From contig NZ_FRDF01000016.1 of assembly GCF_900143235.1 (NCBI RefSeq), forward strand, positions 1 through 64,000: DNA of 64,000 nucleotides, written 5' to 3'. Source of the stretch: Erythrobacter sanguineus. Lineage in GTDB: Bacteria > Pseudomonadota > Alphaproteobacteria > Sphingomonadales > Sphingomonadaceae. Shown here one piece after another: positions 11,016-19,586 of the stretch (position 1 is its first letter; each line of letters opens with the position of its first letter). The translations under genes were made by a program, and so were the position numbers. Below the pieces are notes generated by a model. It was not told the DNA's origin and ran no database searches. It worked only from the letters and a program-made list of their open reading frames with translations.

Positions 11016-11133
11016 GCCTTGCCGCAGCCCCTGGATGTTACGCTTTGATTACAGCCTGATGGGATAGGCGTGCAAGCCGCAAAGGCAAGCGCAGGGCGGG
11101 GCGGGTCAGAATCCGGTCATTCAGCAGCCCACG

Positions 11134-11156
11134 AAAAAGGCCGCCCGAAAGCGGCC
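11134..11156 (-). terminator. Rho-independent terminator after rpoZ
   Basis: On the minus strand GGCCGC-TTTCGG-GCGGCC is followed by TTTTT, 30 bases past the rpoZ stop. Confidence 0.8.
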
Positions 11157-11186
11157 CTGTCCATTTTGTTTCGGGAAAATCAGGCC

Positions 11187-11531
11187 TTAGCCGTCGTAAT
11201 CGCTACCCAGCGAAGTGGTGCGCGGCGGCGCCGAAGCGGTAATCCGCAGCGCTTCTGCCGACTGGCTGAGCGAGCCGATTTCATCCGCCTCGTCCTCATC
11301 ATCAGGCAGGATCTTCTGCAGGCTGGTCACCAGCGATTCGTGCAGGTTCTTGGGCGCGACGGTCTGTTCCGCGATTTCGCGCAGCGCCACGACCGGGTTC
11401 TTGTCCCGGTCACGATCGATGGTCAGTTCGCTGCCACCGGAAATCTCGCGCGCGCGCTGGGCGGCCAACAGGACGAGATCGAAGCGGTTGGGAACCTTGT
11501 CGACGCAATCTTCAACGGTAACGCGTGCCAT
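11187..11531 (-). CDS. rpoZ: RNA polymerase omega subunit
   Basis: 114 residues. [33 protein letters not shown] is the conserved omega N-terminus that folds around the beta-prime C-terminus; the acidic tail with DEDEADE is typical of alphaproteobacteria. It assists polymerase assembly and, in many bacteria, forms part of a ppGpp site. Ends in a good terminator; in relatives it often sits near rel/spoT, which is not present here. Confidence 0.95.
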   Translation of the reverse strand: MARVTVEDCVDKVPNRFDLVLLAAQRAREISGGSELTIDRDRDKNPVVALREIAEQTVAPKNLHESLVTSLQKILPDDEDEADEIGSLSQSAEALRITASAPPRTTSLGSDYDG

Positions 11532-11612
11532 GGGCGGCCTTTTTGGTCAGAATCGCGGGGGATGGTCAAGCGCGCAGCTAGGCAGACCGGGGCAAGAAGT
11601 CAAGAAACGGAC

Positions 11613-11638
11613 AGCGGCAGGCCCGAAAGCCTGCCGCT
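11613..11638 (-). terminator. Strong hairpin terminator after the curlin gene
   Basis: AGCGGCAGGC and GCCTGCCGCT form a perfect 10-pair stem around TTTCGG (minus strand), then GTCCGTTTCTT. It is the second of two tandem stem-loops after the curlin stop. Confidence 0.7.
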
Positions 11639-11643
11639 CCGAG

Positions 11644-11675
11644 CCTGTCCGGACCCCGCAGGAAGCCCGGACAGG
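11644..11675 (-). terminator. First of two tandem stem-loops after the curlin gene
   Basis: CCTGTCCGG and CCGGACAGG form a 9-pair stem with a 14-base loop just past the stop codon. There is no U-tract directly behind it, so it may stabilise the mRNA end and act with the second hairpin. Confidence 0.5.
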
Positions 11676-11688
11676 TGGTATCACCGGG

Positions 11689-13356
11689 TTACCGGGTGTT
11701 CTGGTTGATCGTCACCGCGTTGTTGGTGCCCATCTGGATCACGTGCGACAGGTTCCCCGTGCCGTCCTGATTGACAGTCGCCAGGTTGGAAAGACCACCC
11801 TGTTCGATCTTGCTGACATTGAGCGTCCCGCGCTGGTTGGTCACCGCGACATTGTCGCTACCGTACTGGAGCGTTGCAGACATCAGGCCGTCGCCTTGCT
11901 GCATCACCGCGACGCGGTTGTTCAGGCCGCCGGCCTTCTGGATCGCCAAGGACGCATTATTGTCCCCAATCTGGGAAATGAAGGCGAGGTCATTGGTCCC
12001 CGATTGCACCACGTCCGAGGTGTTGTCATCGCCGGTTTGCCGGACTTCGGCCGAAACCTGGCTGACATAGCCCAGATCATACATCCCGTTCTGGATCAGG
12101 CCAGAGCGATTGCGGGCCCCGTTCTGGCGCAGTTCCACCCGCGACAGCGTGCGCGAGGGGGTGTCGGCATCCAGCCTGACCGCGATCTGGTTGTCATCGC
12201 CGGTCTGGGACGCGATGGCAAAATTGCTGTTGCCATCCTGTCCGACGATCGCACTGTTGCGATCACCGGTCTGGGCCACCGATGCGAAGTTCGAAACACC
12301 GGTCTGATCGATCAGCGAGACGTTCTCTTCTCCCGCCTGCCTGACAGTCGCGCTGGGCGACGTCAGCGGGCTGGTGCGGCGTCGCCAGAATCCGTGCGTG
12401 CCGGTCTGGTTGATCACCGACAGGTTGTCGGCACCGCTCTGATCGACGAATGCACCGGGCAGGCGCTCGAACTGGTTGGCAGGCAGGCTCTGGTTGATGA
12501 TCGAGGCCTGGCCGCTGCCGGTCTGGGTGACAGAGGCAAAGGCACCGGCGCCCGCCTGTGAGATCACCGATCGGCTGTCACTGGCGCGCTGATCGACAAT
12601 CGCCTCGCCAAGCGCGCCGGACTGGGCGGTCTTGGCAATGTTGCCGCTGCCGTTCTGCGCCACATCGGCGCGGTTTTCCGAGCCATTCTGGAACGTGACG
12701 GCAAGGTTGTCGCTGCCGGTCTGCGTCAGGGCCACGCTGCTGTCGCTGCCGGTCTGGTTGAGCAGCGCCGCATTCGCGCTGCCGAATTGTTCGACATCGA
12801 TCATGTTGCCGGCGCCGGACTGGGTGATCGCGCTGGCATTGCCCGATCCGTTCGCCCCGCCATCATCCAGCGTGGTCTGCGTCAAAGTGATCGTGCTGTC
12901 GCTTGCCTTCTGGAGCACAAGGCTGCTGCCGCTATCACCGAACTGGTCGACCGCAATGTTCGCATCGTCCCCGTCCTGAAACACGTCCGAGGCGCTGCTG
13001 CCGGTCTGGTTGACCGTTACGCTCAGCCCGGAGCCGCCGCGCTGGGTGGTGTCGCTGGATGCGCTTTCGCCCCCTTGCGTCACCGCAACGCGGTTGGGGT
13101 TCGCGGCATCGGCGCCCTGGCCACTCTGGTCGATGGTCGCCCTCGCACCGCTTCCTGATTGTTCTAGCGTGGCTTCGCTGAAGCGGCTTTCGCCTTGCTG
13201 GGTCACATCGGCGGTGTTTTCGGAACCGCTCTGCGTGACTGTAACGATATTGTCGCTGCCGGCTTGCGCAACGCTGCTGTCATTCTGCTGCGCCGTCGCC
13301 ACCGCCGCCGTGGTAAACGCGAGAAGTGACGCTCCCGCCAGGATCAGGTTCTTCAT
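11689..13356 (-). CDS. Large secreted curlin-repeat (amyloid-type) protein
   Basis: 555 residues from ATG 13356, which has GGAGAA upstream and gives a Sec signal peptide (MKNLILAGASLLAFTTAAVATAQQ). The whole mature part consists of about forty short units with the Q-x-G-x-x-N pattern spaced near 11 residues, equivalent to about twenty curlin repeats (paired Gln/Asn strands as in CsgA/CsgB). The protein is poor in Lys and Cys and rich in Gln, Asn, Ser, Gly and Thr. It should be exported and form extracellular amyloid-like fibres. CsgA has only five repeats, so this is about four times longer. No csgB, csgE, csgF or csgG gene is in the window. Tandem hairpins follow it and a palindrome lies upstream. 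Confidence 0.85.
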   Translation of the reverse strand: MKNLILAGASLLAFTTAAVATAQQNDSSVAQAGSDNIVTVTQSGSENTADVTQQGESRFSEATLEQSGSGARATIDQSGQGADAANPNRVAVTQGGESASSDTTQRGGSGLSVTVNQTGSSASDVFQDGDDANIAVDQFGDSGSSLVLQKASDSTITLTQTTLDDGGANGSGNASAITQSGAGNMIDVEQFGSANAALLNQTGSDSSVALTQTGSDNLAVTFQNGSENRADVAQNGSGNIAKTAQSGALGEAIVDQRASDSRSVISQAGAGAFASVTQTGSGQASIINQSLPANQFERLPGAFVDQSGADNLSVINQTGTHGFWRRRTSPLTSPSATVRQAGEENVSLIDQTGVSNFASVAQTGDRNSAIVGQDGNSNFAIASQTGDDNQIAVRLDADTPSRTLSRVELRQNGARNRSGLIQNGMYDLGYVSQVSAEVRQTGDDNTSDVVQSGTNDLAFISQIGDNNASLAIQKAGGLNNRVAVMQQGDGLMSATLQYGSDNVAVTNQRGTLNVSKIEQGGLSNLATVNQDGTGNLSHVIQMGTNNAVTINQNTR

Positions 13357-13421
13357 GCTATTCTCCGTTAGTGAGGCTGCACACGGCTGGGGTGCTTTGT
13401 TCGTATGCACAAACAGGACTC

Positions 13422-13437
13422 TACGCAGTAATGCGTA
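13422..13437. promoter_or_regulatory. Palindrome upstream of the curlin gene
   Basis: TACGCA-GTAA-TGCGTA is a perfect inverted repeat 66 bases upstream of the curlin start, in the divergent region shared with the phospholipase-D gene. A further TGCGTAA occurs near 13475. A regulator binding site is plausible but the protein is unknown. Confidence 0.4.
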
Positions 13438-13590
13438 AAGATGTGGTTAGCCGCCCACGATGCCGCGGCAGTGCGTAAGGGTGGGCAAATTGGAATTGCC
13501 TGCGGCCCCGGTTGCCTCGCCCGGTCGCGAGCGGCCTGGTGCCTTGTTGAAAAGTGGTCCAGTCCTGCGGCTTCGTGCTAAGATCAGGAG

Positions 13591-14763
13591 ATGGATACCC
13601 CTCCTGATGCCTCCTACCGCGATCCCGATCCCTTCACGGTCCAAGCGCAAGGGCACAGTTTCACCTTCCTGCCCCACGGCGCCGATCGCCTGTCCGCGCT
13701 GATCGAAATGATCGAAAGCGCGCAGGCGAGCATCGCCATGTATTACTATCTGTTCGACGATGATGTGTGCGGCACGCAGGTGCGCGACGCGCTGGCAGAC
13801 GCAGCGCGGCGCGGGGTGGCGGTGCGGCTGATCGTCGATGATTTCGGCAATGACGCAGGCCGGGCCTTCTTCGACCCGCTGATCGAGGCGGGCGGGAGTT
13901 TCGCGCTGTTCTCCTCGCGCTGGAGCATGCGCTATCTGGTCCGCAACCACCAGAAGATCGTGATAGCCGACGATCTCAGGGCGATGACCGGCGGGGCCAA
14001 TGTCTCGGATCACTATTTCAAACCGCCCGAGGAAAACGGCTGGTGCGATCTGTCGGTGATCATCGAAGGGCCGGTGGTTGCAAAGTTCGTGGCGTGGTTT
14101 GCGCTGGTCAACCGCTGGGTCCAAAGCGAGCAATCCGGACAGGTCGAACAGTTGCGCCAGTTGCGCGATATCGTCAGCCGGTGGGATGCCGGGGATGGCC
14201 CTGTTCGCCTGCTGGTCGGCGGCCCGCTGGTGCGCGATGGGCATTGGGCATGGCAGTTCCGCCAGGATCTGATCCGGGCCAAACGGCTGGATGCGGTCTC
14301 GGCCTATTTCTCGCCCCCGCGCAGTTTCCGCCTTCAGATCGCCAAGCTTGCGCGGCGCGGGCGGGTGCGGCTGATCATGGCGGGCAAATCCGATATCGGC
14401 GCGGCGATCGACATGGCGCGGCTGCTTTACAGGAAACTGCTGGCGGCCGGCACCAGTATCTTCGAATTCCAGCCGTGCAAGCTGCACATGAAGCTGATTG
14501 TGGTCGATGATGCCAGCTATGTCGGCAGCGCCAACCTCGACAAGCGTTCGTTCCGCATCAATGTCGAACTGATGGTGCGGATCGAGGATGCCGCGGTGGC
14601 CGCCGCCTTGCGCGGCATGATCGACCATTTCGAAAGCGCGAGCATCGCTGTCACGCCGCAATGGTATGCGCGGCTGGCTGGCCCGTTCACCCGGCTGCGC
14701 TGGCGGCTGGCCTACTGGATGTCGCTGGCCGATTATCGCGTCAGCAGCCTGTCAGCGCGCTAA
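13591..14763 (+). CDS. Phospholipase-D superfamily protein, cardiolipin synthase type
   Basis: 390 residues with two HKD motifs: NHQKIVIADD (about residue 122) and HMKLIVVDD (about 300), each followed by the expected GGANVSD and GSANLDKRS segments. The pair forms one active site that makes or cleaves phosphodiester bonds; ClsB/ClsC-type cardiolipin synthases of this size lack N-terminal transmembrane helices, as here. AGGAG directly abuts ATG 13591, which is unusually tight, so the exact start is uncertain. Divergent from the curlin gene. Confidence 0.82.
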   Translation: MDTPPDASYRDPDPFTVQAQGHSFTFLPHGADRLSALIEMIESAQASIAMYYYLFDDDVCGTQVRDALADAARRGVAVRLIVDDFGNDAGRAFFDPLIEAGGSFALFSSRWSMRYLVRNHQKIVIADDLRAMTGGANVSDHYFKPPEENGWCDLSVIIEGPVVAKFVAWFALVNRWVQSEQSGQVEQLRQLRDIVSRWDAGDGPVRLLVGGPLVRDGHWAWQFRQDLIRAKRLDAVSAYFSPPRSFRLQIAKLARRGRVRLIMAGKSDIGAAIDMARLLYRKLLAAGTSIFEFQPCKLHMKLIVVDDASYVGSANLDKRSFRINVELMVRIEDAAVAAALRGMIDHFESASIAVTPQWYARLAGPFTRLRWRLAYWMSLADYRVSSLSAR

Positions 14764-15032
14764 GGGTCGCCGCCAGCCTGCGTGTTGGAGACACATGAGA
14801 CACTGTACAGGGCCGGAAATCCCCGCCCCCCAAACGCGCATCGTGGGCAGATTGCGGGGCGGGGCAATGGTCCATGCACGCAAGCCTGCCCGTTATATGC
14901 CGGGTAGGAAAGCTGCACGGCTGCCCCGGCCAGCGGGCGGCCGGTAACGGATCGGCAGGATCGGTGAACGAAAACCGCTCCAATTGCCAGATGACGGGAA
15001 GTGTGTGTTAAGATCGCACTGCAAGTTATCGC

Positions 15033-15422
15033 TTGGGGGGAGAAATACATCACGACCATCCACCAAAGATTGCGTCAGCAACACCTCAGGACCGTCAGCG
15101 GATCATGTCGGCAGTCATGCTCGCATTCGCGACTGATCCTATGATGCGTTTTGCATCGCCCACGGCCGACAAATACCTAGGGCCACTTCTTGAATTCATG
15201 ACCTTGTTTGGCGGCAACGCCTTTCACCGCTCATTACGCCAATGTATCGTGCGGCACGCCGATGATCGCGGGAAGTGGATTATCTTGACCCGCCAGATCG
15301 AGCGACTTCAAAATCCATCCGGTTTTATGCCCGCTCACCACCCGATTCCTGACGCAGGACGGCCCAGACACCGCCCGAAAGCGGCCATTGCCCCAACGCA
15401 CCTCGCCGCGCCTCATTCGTAG
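15033..15422 (+). pseudogene. Truncated GNAT acetyltransferase remnant
   Basis: A frame opening with TTG 15033 contains ATPQDRQRIMSAVMLAF, ATDPMMRFASP and FGGNAF, which resemble the first 60 residues of GNAT N-acetyltransferases found in this lineage (alpha 1 with the LAFxxDPxxR motif, then xxFGGxAF). Beyond about 15240 the similarity stops, the acetyl-CoA-binding Q/RxxGxG/A motif is absent, and the frame becomes unstructured before running ten bases into the dnaB 3' end. It looks like the 5' stub of a gene whose remainder is lost. The 14764-15032 stretch before it holds no gene I can support, only a GC-rich inverted repeat (14821-14829/14856-14864). Confidence 0.5.
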
Positions 15423-16933
15423 CCGTAGTCGGAGTAATCCTTGAAGCTGGGTGAGGTGAATTTGGTGATGTCGCTCTGGAAATGGAGCGGGACATTGCCG
15501 GTCGAACCGTGGCGCTGCTTGGCGACGATCAGCGTCGCTTTGCCCACCATCTGTTCGAACTTTTCCTCCCACGCGCGGTATTTTTCCTGCACGTCCGGGG
15601 TGGAGTTGGCATCGGGCGTGTCGGGCTTGACCAGCATCTGATAGTAATCCGAGCGGAAGATGAACCACACCATGTCCGCATCCTGCTCGATCGAGCCGGA
15701 TTCGCGCAGGTCGGACAATTGCGGGCGCTTGTCCTCGCGGCTTTCGACTGCGCGCGACAGCTGCGACAGGGCGATCACCGGCACCTGCAATTCCTTGGCC
15801 AGCGTTTTCAGGCCCCGGCTGATTTCGGAAATCTCGTTGACGCGGTTGTCGTTGGCGCGGCCCGAACCTTGCAGCAATTGCAGGTAATCGACCACGATCA
15901 GCCCGATATCATGCCGCCGCTTCATCCGCCGTGCGCGGGTGCGCAGGGCGGCGATGGTGAGCGCCGGGGTGTCATCAATATAAAGCGGCAATTCGGACAG
16001 CCGCTGGCTGGCGAACGACAGCTTCTGGAACTCCTCGCGCGACAATTTCCCGCTGCGCAGGTTTTCCGATGATATCTCCGCTTGTTCGGCCAGAATACGG
16101 GTGGCGAGCTGATCGGCGCTCATTTCAAGGCTGAAGAAGGCGACCGGCGCGCCGTAATTGAATTCGCCCCCGTCGCGCTGCCATTCCAGATGCTGTTCAG
16201 CGCAGTTGAACGCGATGTTGGTGGCCAGCGAAGTCTTGCCCATGCCCGGCCGTCCGGCAAGGATGATGAGGTCGGAATTGTGCAGGCCCGACGTTTTCTG
16301 GTCGATCGTGGCCAGCCCGGTGGTTTTGCCCGACAGCCCGCCGCCCGAATTCATCGCCGCTTCGGCCATCTTGATCGCGGTCAGCGCGGCATCGCGGAAG
16401 GTCGCCGCCTCGCGCCCGGTCGCCGCACCTTCGGCCACGCGGAACAGATCAGCCTCGGCCTGCGCGATGCGATCCATCGGCGAGGTGTCTTCAGAGGTAT
16501 CAAGCGCGCCTTCGACCAACCCGCGCCCGACGCTCACCAGCTCGCGCAGCAGGGCCAGATCATAGATCTGCTGCGCCAGTTCGCGCGGGGCCAGCAGGCC
16601 CGCTCCGCTGGCGGTAAGCTGCGCAAGGTAGGACGTGCCGCCCAGATCCTTGAGCGGTTCGTCAGCCTCGAAATAGGGGCGCAAGGTGACGGGCGAGGCC
16701 GTGGCATTGCGCTCGATCAGCACCAGAATGCGTTCGTGGATGCGCTGGTGGACCGGTTCGAAGAAATGTTCGGGCCGAATCGGCACCTGCAATTCCTCGA
16801 TCACCCGGTTATCGATCAGCACCGCGCCAAGAAACGCGGCCTCGGCCTCGAGATTCGCCGGCAGCTTGCGCAGCGGACTGTCCGCTGCAGGCGCTGACGC
16901 GCTGATCGGAGTGACTTTTTCGGGTTCGGCCAT
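15413..16933 (-). CDS. dnaB: Replicative DNA helicase DnaB
   Basis: 506 residues from ATG 16933. The N-terminal primase-interacting domain (EAEAAFLGAVLIDN) is followed by the RecA-like DnaB_C domain with Walker A GRPGMGKTS (about 228), Walker B IVVDYLQLLQG, and the DLRESGSIEQDADMV segment typical of DnaB. It unwinds DNA ahead of the replisome as a hexamer. An ATG 36 bases further upstream is in frame but adds no conserved residues. Divergent from the UPF0262 gene. Confidence 0.96.
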   Translation of the reverse strand: MAEPEKVTPISASAPAADSPLRKLPANLEAEAAFLGAVLIDNRVIEELQVPIRPEHFFEPVHQRIHERILVLIERNATASPVTLRPYFEADEPLKDLGGTSYLAQLTASGAGLLAPRELAQQIYDLALLRELVSVGRGLVEGALDTSEDTSPMDRIAQAEADLFRVAEGAATGREAATFRDAALTAIKMAEAAMNSGGGLSGKTTGLATIDQKTSGLHNSDLIILAGRPGMGKTSLATNIAFNCAEQHLEWQRDGGEFNYGAPVAFFSLEMSADQLATRILAEQAEISSENLRSGKLSREEFQKLSFASQRLSELPLYIDDTPALTIAALRTRARRMKRRHDIGLIVVDYLQLLQGSGRANDNRVNEISEISRGLKTLAKELQVPVIALSQLSRAVESREDKRPQLSDLRESGSIEQDADMVWFIFRSDYYQMLVKPDTPDANSTPDVQEKYRAWEEKFEQMVGKATLIVAKQRHGSTGNVPLHFQSDITKFTSPSFKDYSDYGYE

Positions 16934-17068
16934 GCGCGCCTGATGCGCTGTGCGGGACGCATCAGGCAAGAGCGAAACGCGCCAATATTTATTTTCCCGG
17001 CTGTGGATAGCGGGGAGATTTCATCGAAGTGCTTGAAGTGCGGCCCCTGCATCTGCGAAGGCGGGTGT

Positions 17069-17602
17069 ATGGTCGATCTGCCGCCCGATTCCCTGCCCAT
17101 CTCGCCCGCCGCCGGAGGTTCGGGCGCGTACCGCATTGGGGAGGTGACGCTCGACGAGGCGACGATCCTGTGGCGCAACGCCGATGTCGAGCAGGAACGC
17201 CGGGTCGCGATCTATGACCTGATCGAGGAAAACACCTTCAAGCCGCTGCGCGCCGCCGAGCGCGGGGGCAAGGGGCCGTATCACCTGCACCTTTCCGTCA
17301 ATGACGGGCGGCTGGCGATGGATATCAGCGACAAGGCCGGGCAATTGCTGGAAACCCTGCTGATCGGCATGGCCCGTTTCCGCCGCCCGATCCGCGAATA
17401 TTTCGCCATTTGCGACAGTTATTATCAGGCGATCCGAAAGGCCACCCCGACCGAGATCGAGACCATCGACATGGCCCGCCGCGGCATCCACAACAACGCC
17501 GCTGAGCTGCTGCTTGAGCGGCTGGAAGGCAAGGTCGAGACCGATTTCGCCACCGCGCGGCGGTTGTTCACGCTGATCTGCGTGTTGCACATCAAGGGCT
17601 GA
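17069..17602 (+). CDS. UPF0262 family protein
   Basis: 177 residues from ATG 17069 (GAAGGCGG upstream). It carries the UPF0262 signatures RRVAIYDLIEENTFKP, GPYHLHLSVNDGRLAMDI and RRGIHNNAAELLLERLEGKVETDFATARRLFTLICVLHI in pieces. This family is almost confined to alphaproteobacteria and has no established function. A longer frame from 16943 adds Cys-rich sequence without family similarity. The next gene follows after 11 bases. Confidence 0.85.
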   Translation: MVDLPPDSLPISPAAGGSGAYRIGEVTLDEATILWRNADVEQERRVAIYDLIEENTFKPLRAAERGGKGPYHLHLSVNDGRLAMDISDKAGQLLETLLIGMARFRRPIREYFAICDSYYQAIRKATPTEIETIDMARRGIHNNAAELLLERLEGKVETDFATARRLFTLICVLHIKG

Positions 17603-17613
17603 GGCGGCAGGGG

Positions 17614-18354
17614 ATGGCCCGCAAGCGTCCCCGAAGGACGGCATCGGCGCGCGCCGTGTCGCGTGGGGGCACATGGCGCTGGATGCTGCGCGGTTTTGCG
17701 CTGGTGGGGCTGGTGGCCTTCGCCTTTGCCGCATGGTTGTGGTGGGACATGCGCGAATGGCAGCCGGACGAAGCGCTTTATCCCGAACAGGGGGCGGTGA
17801 TCGCCAGCGGGGCCGGGCCGGTGCGGTTCGAGACGATCCGCGCGCTGGGCGGGGCGTTTGTCTATCTTGAACTTCCCGTCACCGGCGGGGCAGCCGATCC
17901 GGGCTTTGCCGCGCGGCTGGGTGCGGCGCGTGCGGCGGGTCTCAGGGTCGGGGTGATCCATCCCTTCGATCCGTGCCAGCGGGCTGATCGGCAATCAGGC
18001 GATTTCACCCGCCAGATCGCCCGCGATCCCGAACTGCTGCCGCCTGCGATCACCTTGGTGCCGCTGGCTGATGGCTGCAATCCGAACGTCAGCGACGCAG
18101 CGGTTGAAAGCGAGCTGATGACGCTGATCAACCAGATCGAAATGCACACCGGCAAGCCTGCGATCCTCAGGCTGGGGCGGGCGTTCGAAGGGCGGCATGG
18201 CATCGCGACCATGATCCAACGTGACCTGTGGCTGATGCGTGACCGCGCCCGGCCCGACTATGCCGGGCGGCCATGGCTGCTATGGAGCGCCAACAGCCAG
18301 CGGATGACCCAGGCAGCCGAGGAGCCGATCGAATGGGTGGTGGTGCAGAAATGA
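17614..18354 (+). CDS. Membrane-anchored GH25-like protein with degenerate active site
   Basis: 246 residues: basic N-terminus, one transmembrane segment (about 28-46), then a glycoside hydrolase family 25 (Chalaropsis lysozyme) fold recognisable by FVYLELPVTGGAADPGF, AARAAGLRVGVIHPF and PAILRLG/WLLWSAN. In active GH25 enzymes the first segment is KATEG and the middle strand carries D-x-E; here these read LPVTG and VPLADG, so the catalytic acids are not visible. It may bind peptidoglycan or be a pseudoenzyme. It overlaps cdd by four bases. Confidence 0.65.
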   Translation: MARKRPRRTASARAVSRGGTWRWMLRGFALVGLVAFAFAAWLWWDMREWQPDEALYPEQGAVIASGAGPVRFETIRALGGAFVYLELPVTGGAADPGFAARLGAARAAGLRVGVIHPFDPCQRADRQSGDFTRQIARDPELLPPAITLVPLADGCNPNVSDAAVESELMTLINQIEMHTGKPAILRLGRAFEGRHGIATMIQRDLWLMRDRARPDYAGRPWLLWSANSQRMTQAAEEPIEWVVVQK

Positions 18355-18782
18355 TGCTCGAACCTGCGCAGGAACAGGCGCTGGTCGCCGCTGCCTTGGC
18401 CGCGGCAGAGCGGGCCTATGCGCCCTATTCCGACTATCCGGTGGGCGCGGCGCTGTTGTTTGATGATGGCGCGGTGATCACGGGCTGCAACGTCGAGAAT
18501 GCGAGCTACGGCCTTGCCCTGTGCGCTGAAACGGTCGCCGTGGGCAAGGCGTTTGCCGAAGGGCGGCGCGGCGGATTGCTGGCAGTGGCGGTGGTGGGAT
18601 TGAAGGCCGGGGCCGCACCGATCACCCCCTGCGGGCGCTGCCGTCAGGTGCTCAATGAAATTGCGGCGCTGGGCAACACCGATCCGCTGGTGCTGTGCAT
18701 CGGTTCAGACGACACGCGCCGCGTCACGCTGTCAGCGCTGCTGCCGCACGCCTTCGGACCGGCCAATCTCAAGCCGGACTAA
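18351..18782 (+). CDS. cdd: Cytidine deaminase
   Basis: 143 residues, typical of the small tetrameric type. CAETVAVGKA (about residue 58) and PCGRCRQ (about 92-98) provide the three Cys zinc ligands and the catalytic Glu; YSDYPVGAAL and NVENASYG bind the nucleoside. It converts cytidine and deoxycytidine to (deoxy)uridine in pyrimidine salvage. Start ATGATG overlaps the stop of the GH25-like gene. Its TAA overlaps the stop of the convergent DUF4197 gene. Confidence 0.94.
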   Translation: MMLEPAQEQALVAAALAAAERAYAPYSDYPVGAALLFDDGAVITGCNVENASYGLALCAETVAVGKAFAEGRRGGLLAVAVVGLKAGAAPITPCGRCRQVLNEIAALGNTDPLVLCIGSDDTRRVTLSALLPHAFGPANLKPD

Positions 18783-19504
18783 TTGCCCAGCAGGCCGCCC
18801 AGCCCGCCCAGCGGGTTCTTGCGAAAGCCGCGTTCTTCGCGCCCGATATAGGTGAAGATACCGTCCAGCCCCTGATCGGTGACCGAACGGTTGATGCTTT
18901 CGCGGTTCAGTCCGGCATCGCGGATAAAGCTGTGCTGCTGGGCCAGCTTGTCGAATTCGCGGTGAATTCCGGCATTGTCGAGCGCGCTGTCGATCAGCGG
19001 CTGAAGCCGCGAATGGAGCCGGTCATTGGCGGAGCTGCGCAGATATTGCGTGCCGCCGTCGTCCTCGCGGATAATGCCCGGCGCATCGTCGAAAGACAGA
19101 TCATCGATCGCATCGCGGAAGATCGGCTTGGCCTCTCCGGCAGCGGTCCCGGCGGCGTCATTGATGCCGCGGGTCAGCCCGTCGAGCAGGCCGAGCCGGC
19201 TGCCTGCGCCCATCACCGATCCCAGCAGGCCGCCGCTGCGCCCGCCGGCATTGCCGATGATCGGCAGGCCGATGCGCACATCCTCGTCACCGAAGAACGC
19301 CCCCGGCTGCGCCAGCTTGTCGAGCGCGGAATCGGTCGCCTTGCCCAGCAGCGCGGACAGGCCGCCGCCTGCTTTCTTGCCGCCGAGCCGCAATCCGCCC
19401 AGCCCTTGCGCGCCGACTGCGGAAGGCAGCAGGATCGCCAGCGAGATGGCCCCCATCCCGGCCATGATCCGGCGACGGGTCAGCAAATCGTGCTGTGATG
19501 TCAT
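18779..19504 (-). CDS. Exported DUF4197 domain protein
   Basis: 241 residues from ATG 19504 with GGAGAAAG upstream. The N-terminus (LLTRRRIMAGMGAISLAILLPSAVGAQG) has twin arginines and a hydrophobic core ending in AQG, a possible Tat or Sec signal. The remainder shows DUF4197 features: LSALLGKATDSALDKLAQPGAFFGDEDVRIGLP, and a C-terminal QGLDGIFTYIGREERGFRKNP. Function unknown; the family is found in Gram-negative periplasms. Confidence 0.82.
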   Translation of the reverse strand: MTSQHDLLTRRRIMAGMGAISLAILLPSAVGAQGLGGLRLGGKKAGGGLSALLGKATDSALDKLAQPGAFFGDEDVRIGLPIIGNAGGRSGGLLGSVMGAGSRLGLLDGLTRGINDAAGTAAGEAKPIFRDAIDDLSFDDAPGIIREDDGGTQYLRSSANDRLHSRLQPLIDSALDNAGIHREFDKLAQQHSFIRDAGLNRESINRSVTDQGLDGIFTYIGREERGFRKNPLGGLGGLLGN

Positions 19505-19586
19505 GGTCTTTCTCCTTTTTGCGCAAGAAACCCGATAGCATACTGGCCACCCGGCGGGGAGAAAAAGGCGCTGCCCCACCCGGTTG

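Noticed and set aside
11187..13356. Possible CRISPR or phage-like repeat array because of the regular repeats
   Set aside because: The repetition is at protein level (curlin units) with diverged DNA, no constant direct repeat and spacer pattern.
14821..14864. CCCCGCCCC/GGGGCGGGG inverted repeat as terminator of the phospholipase-D gene
   Set aside because: 26-base loop and no U-tract; may be chance in GC-rich DNA.
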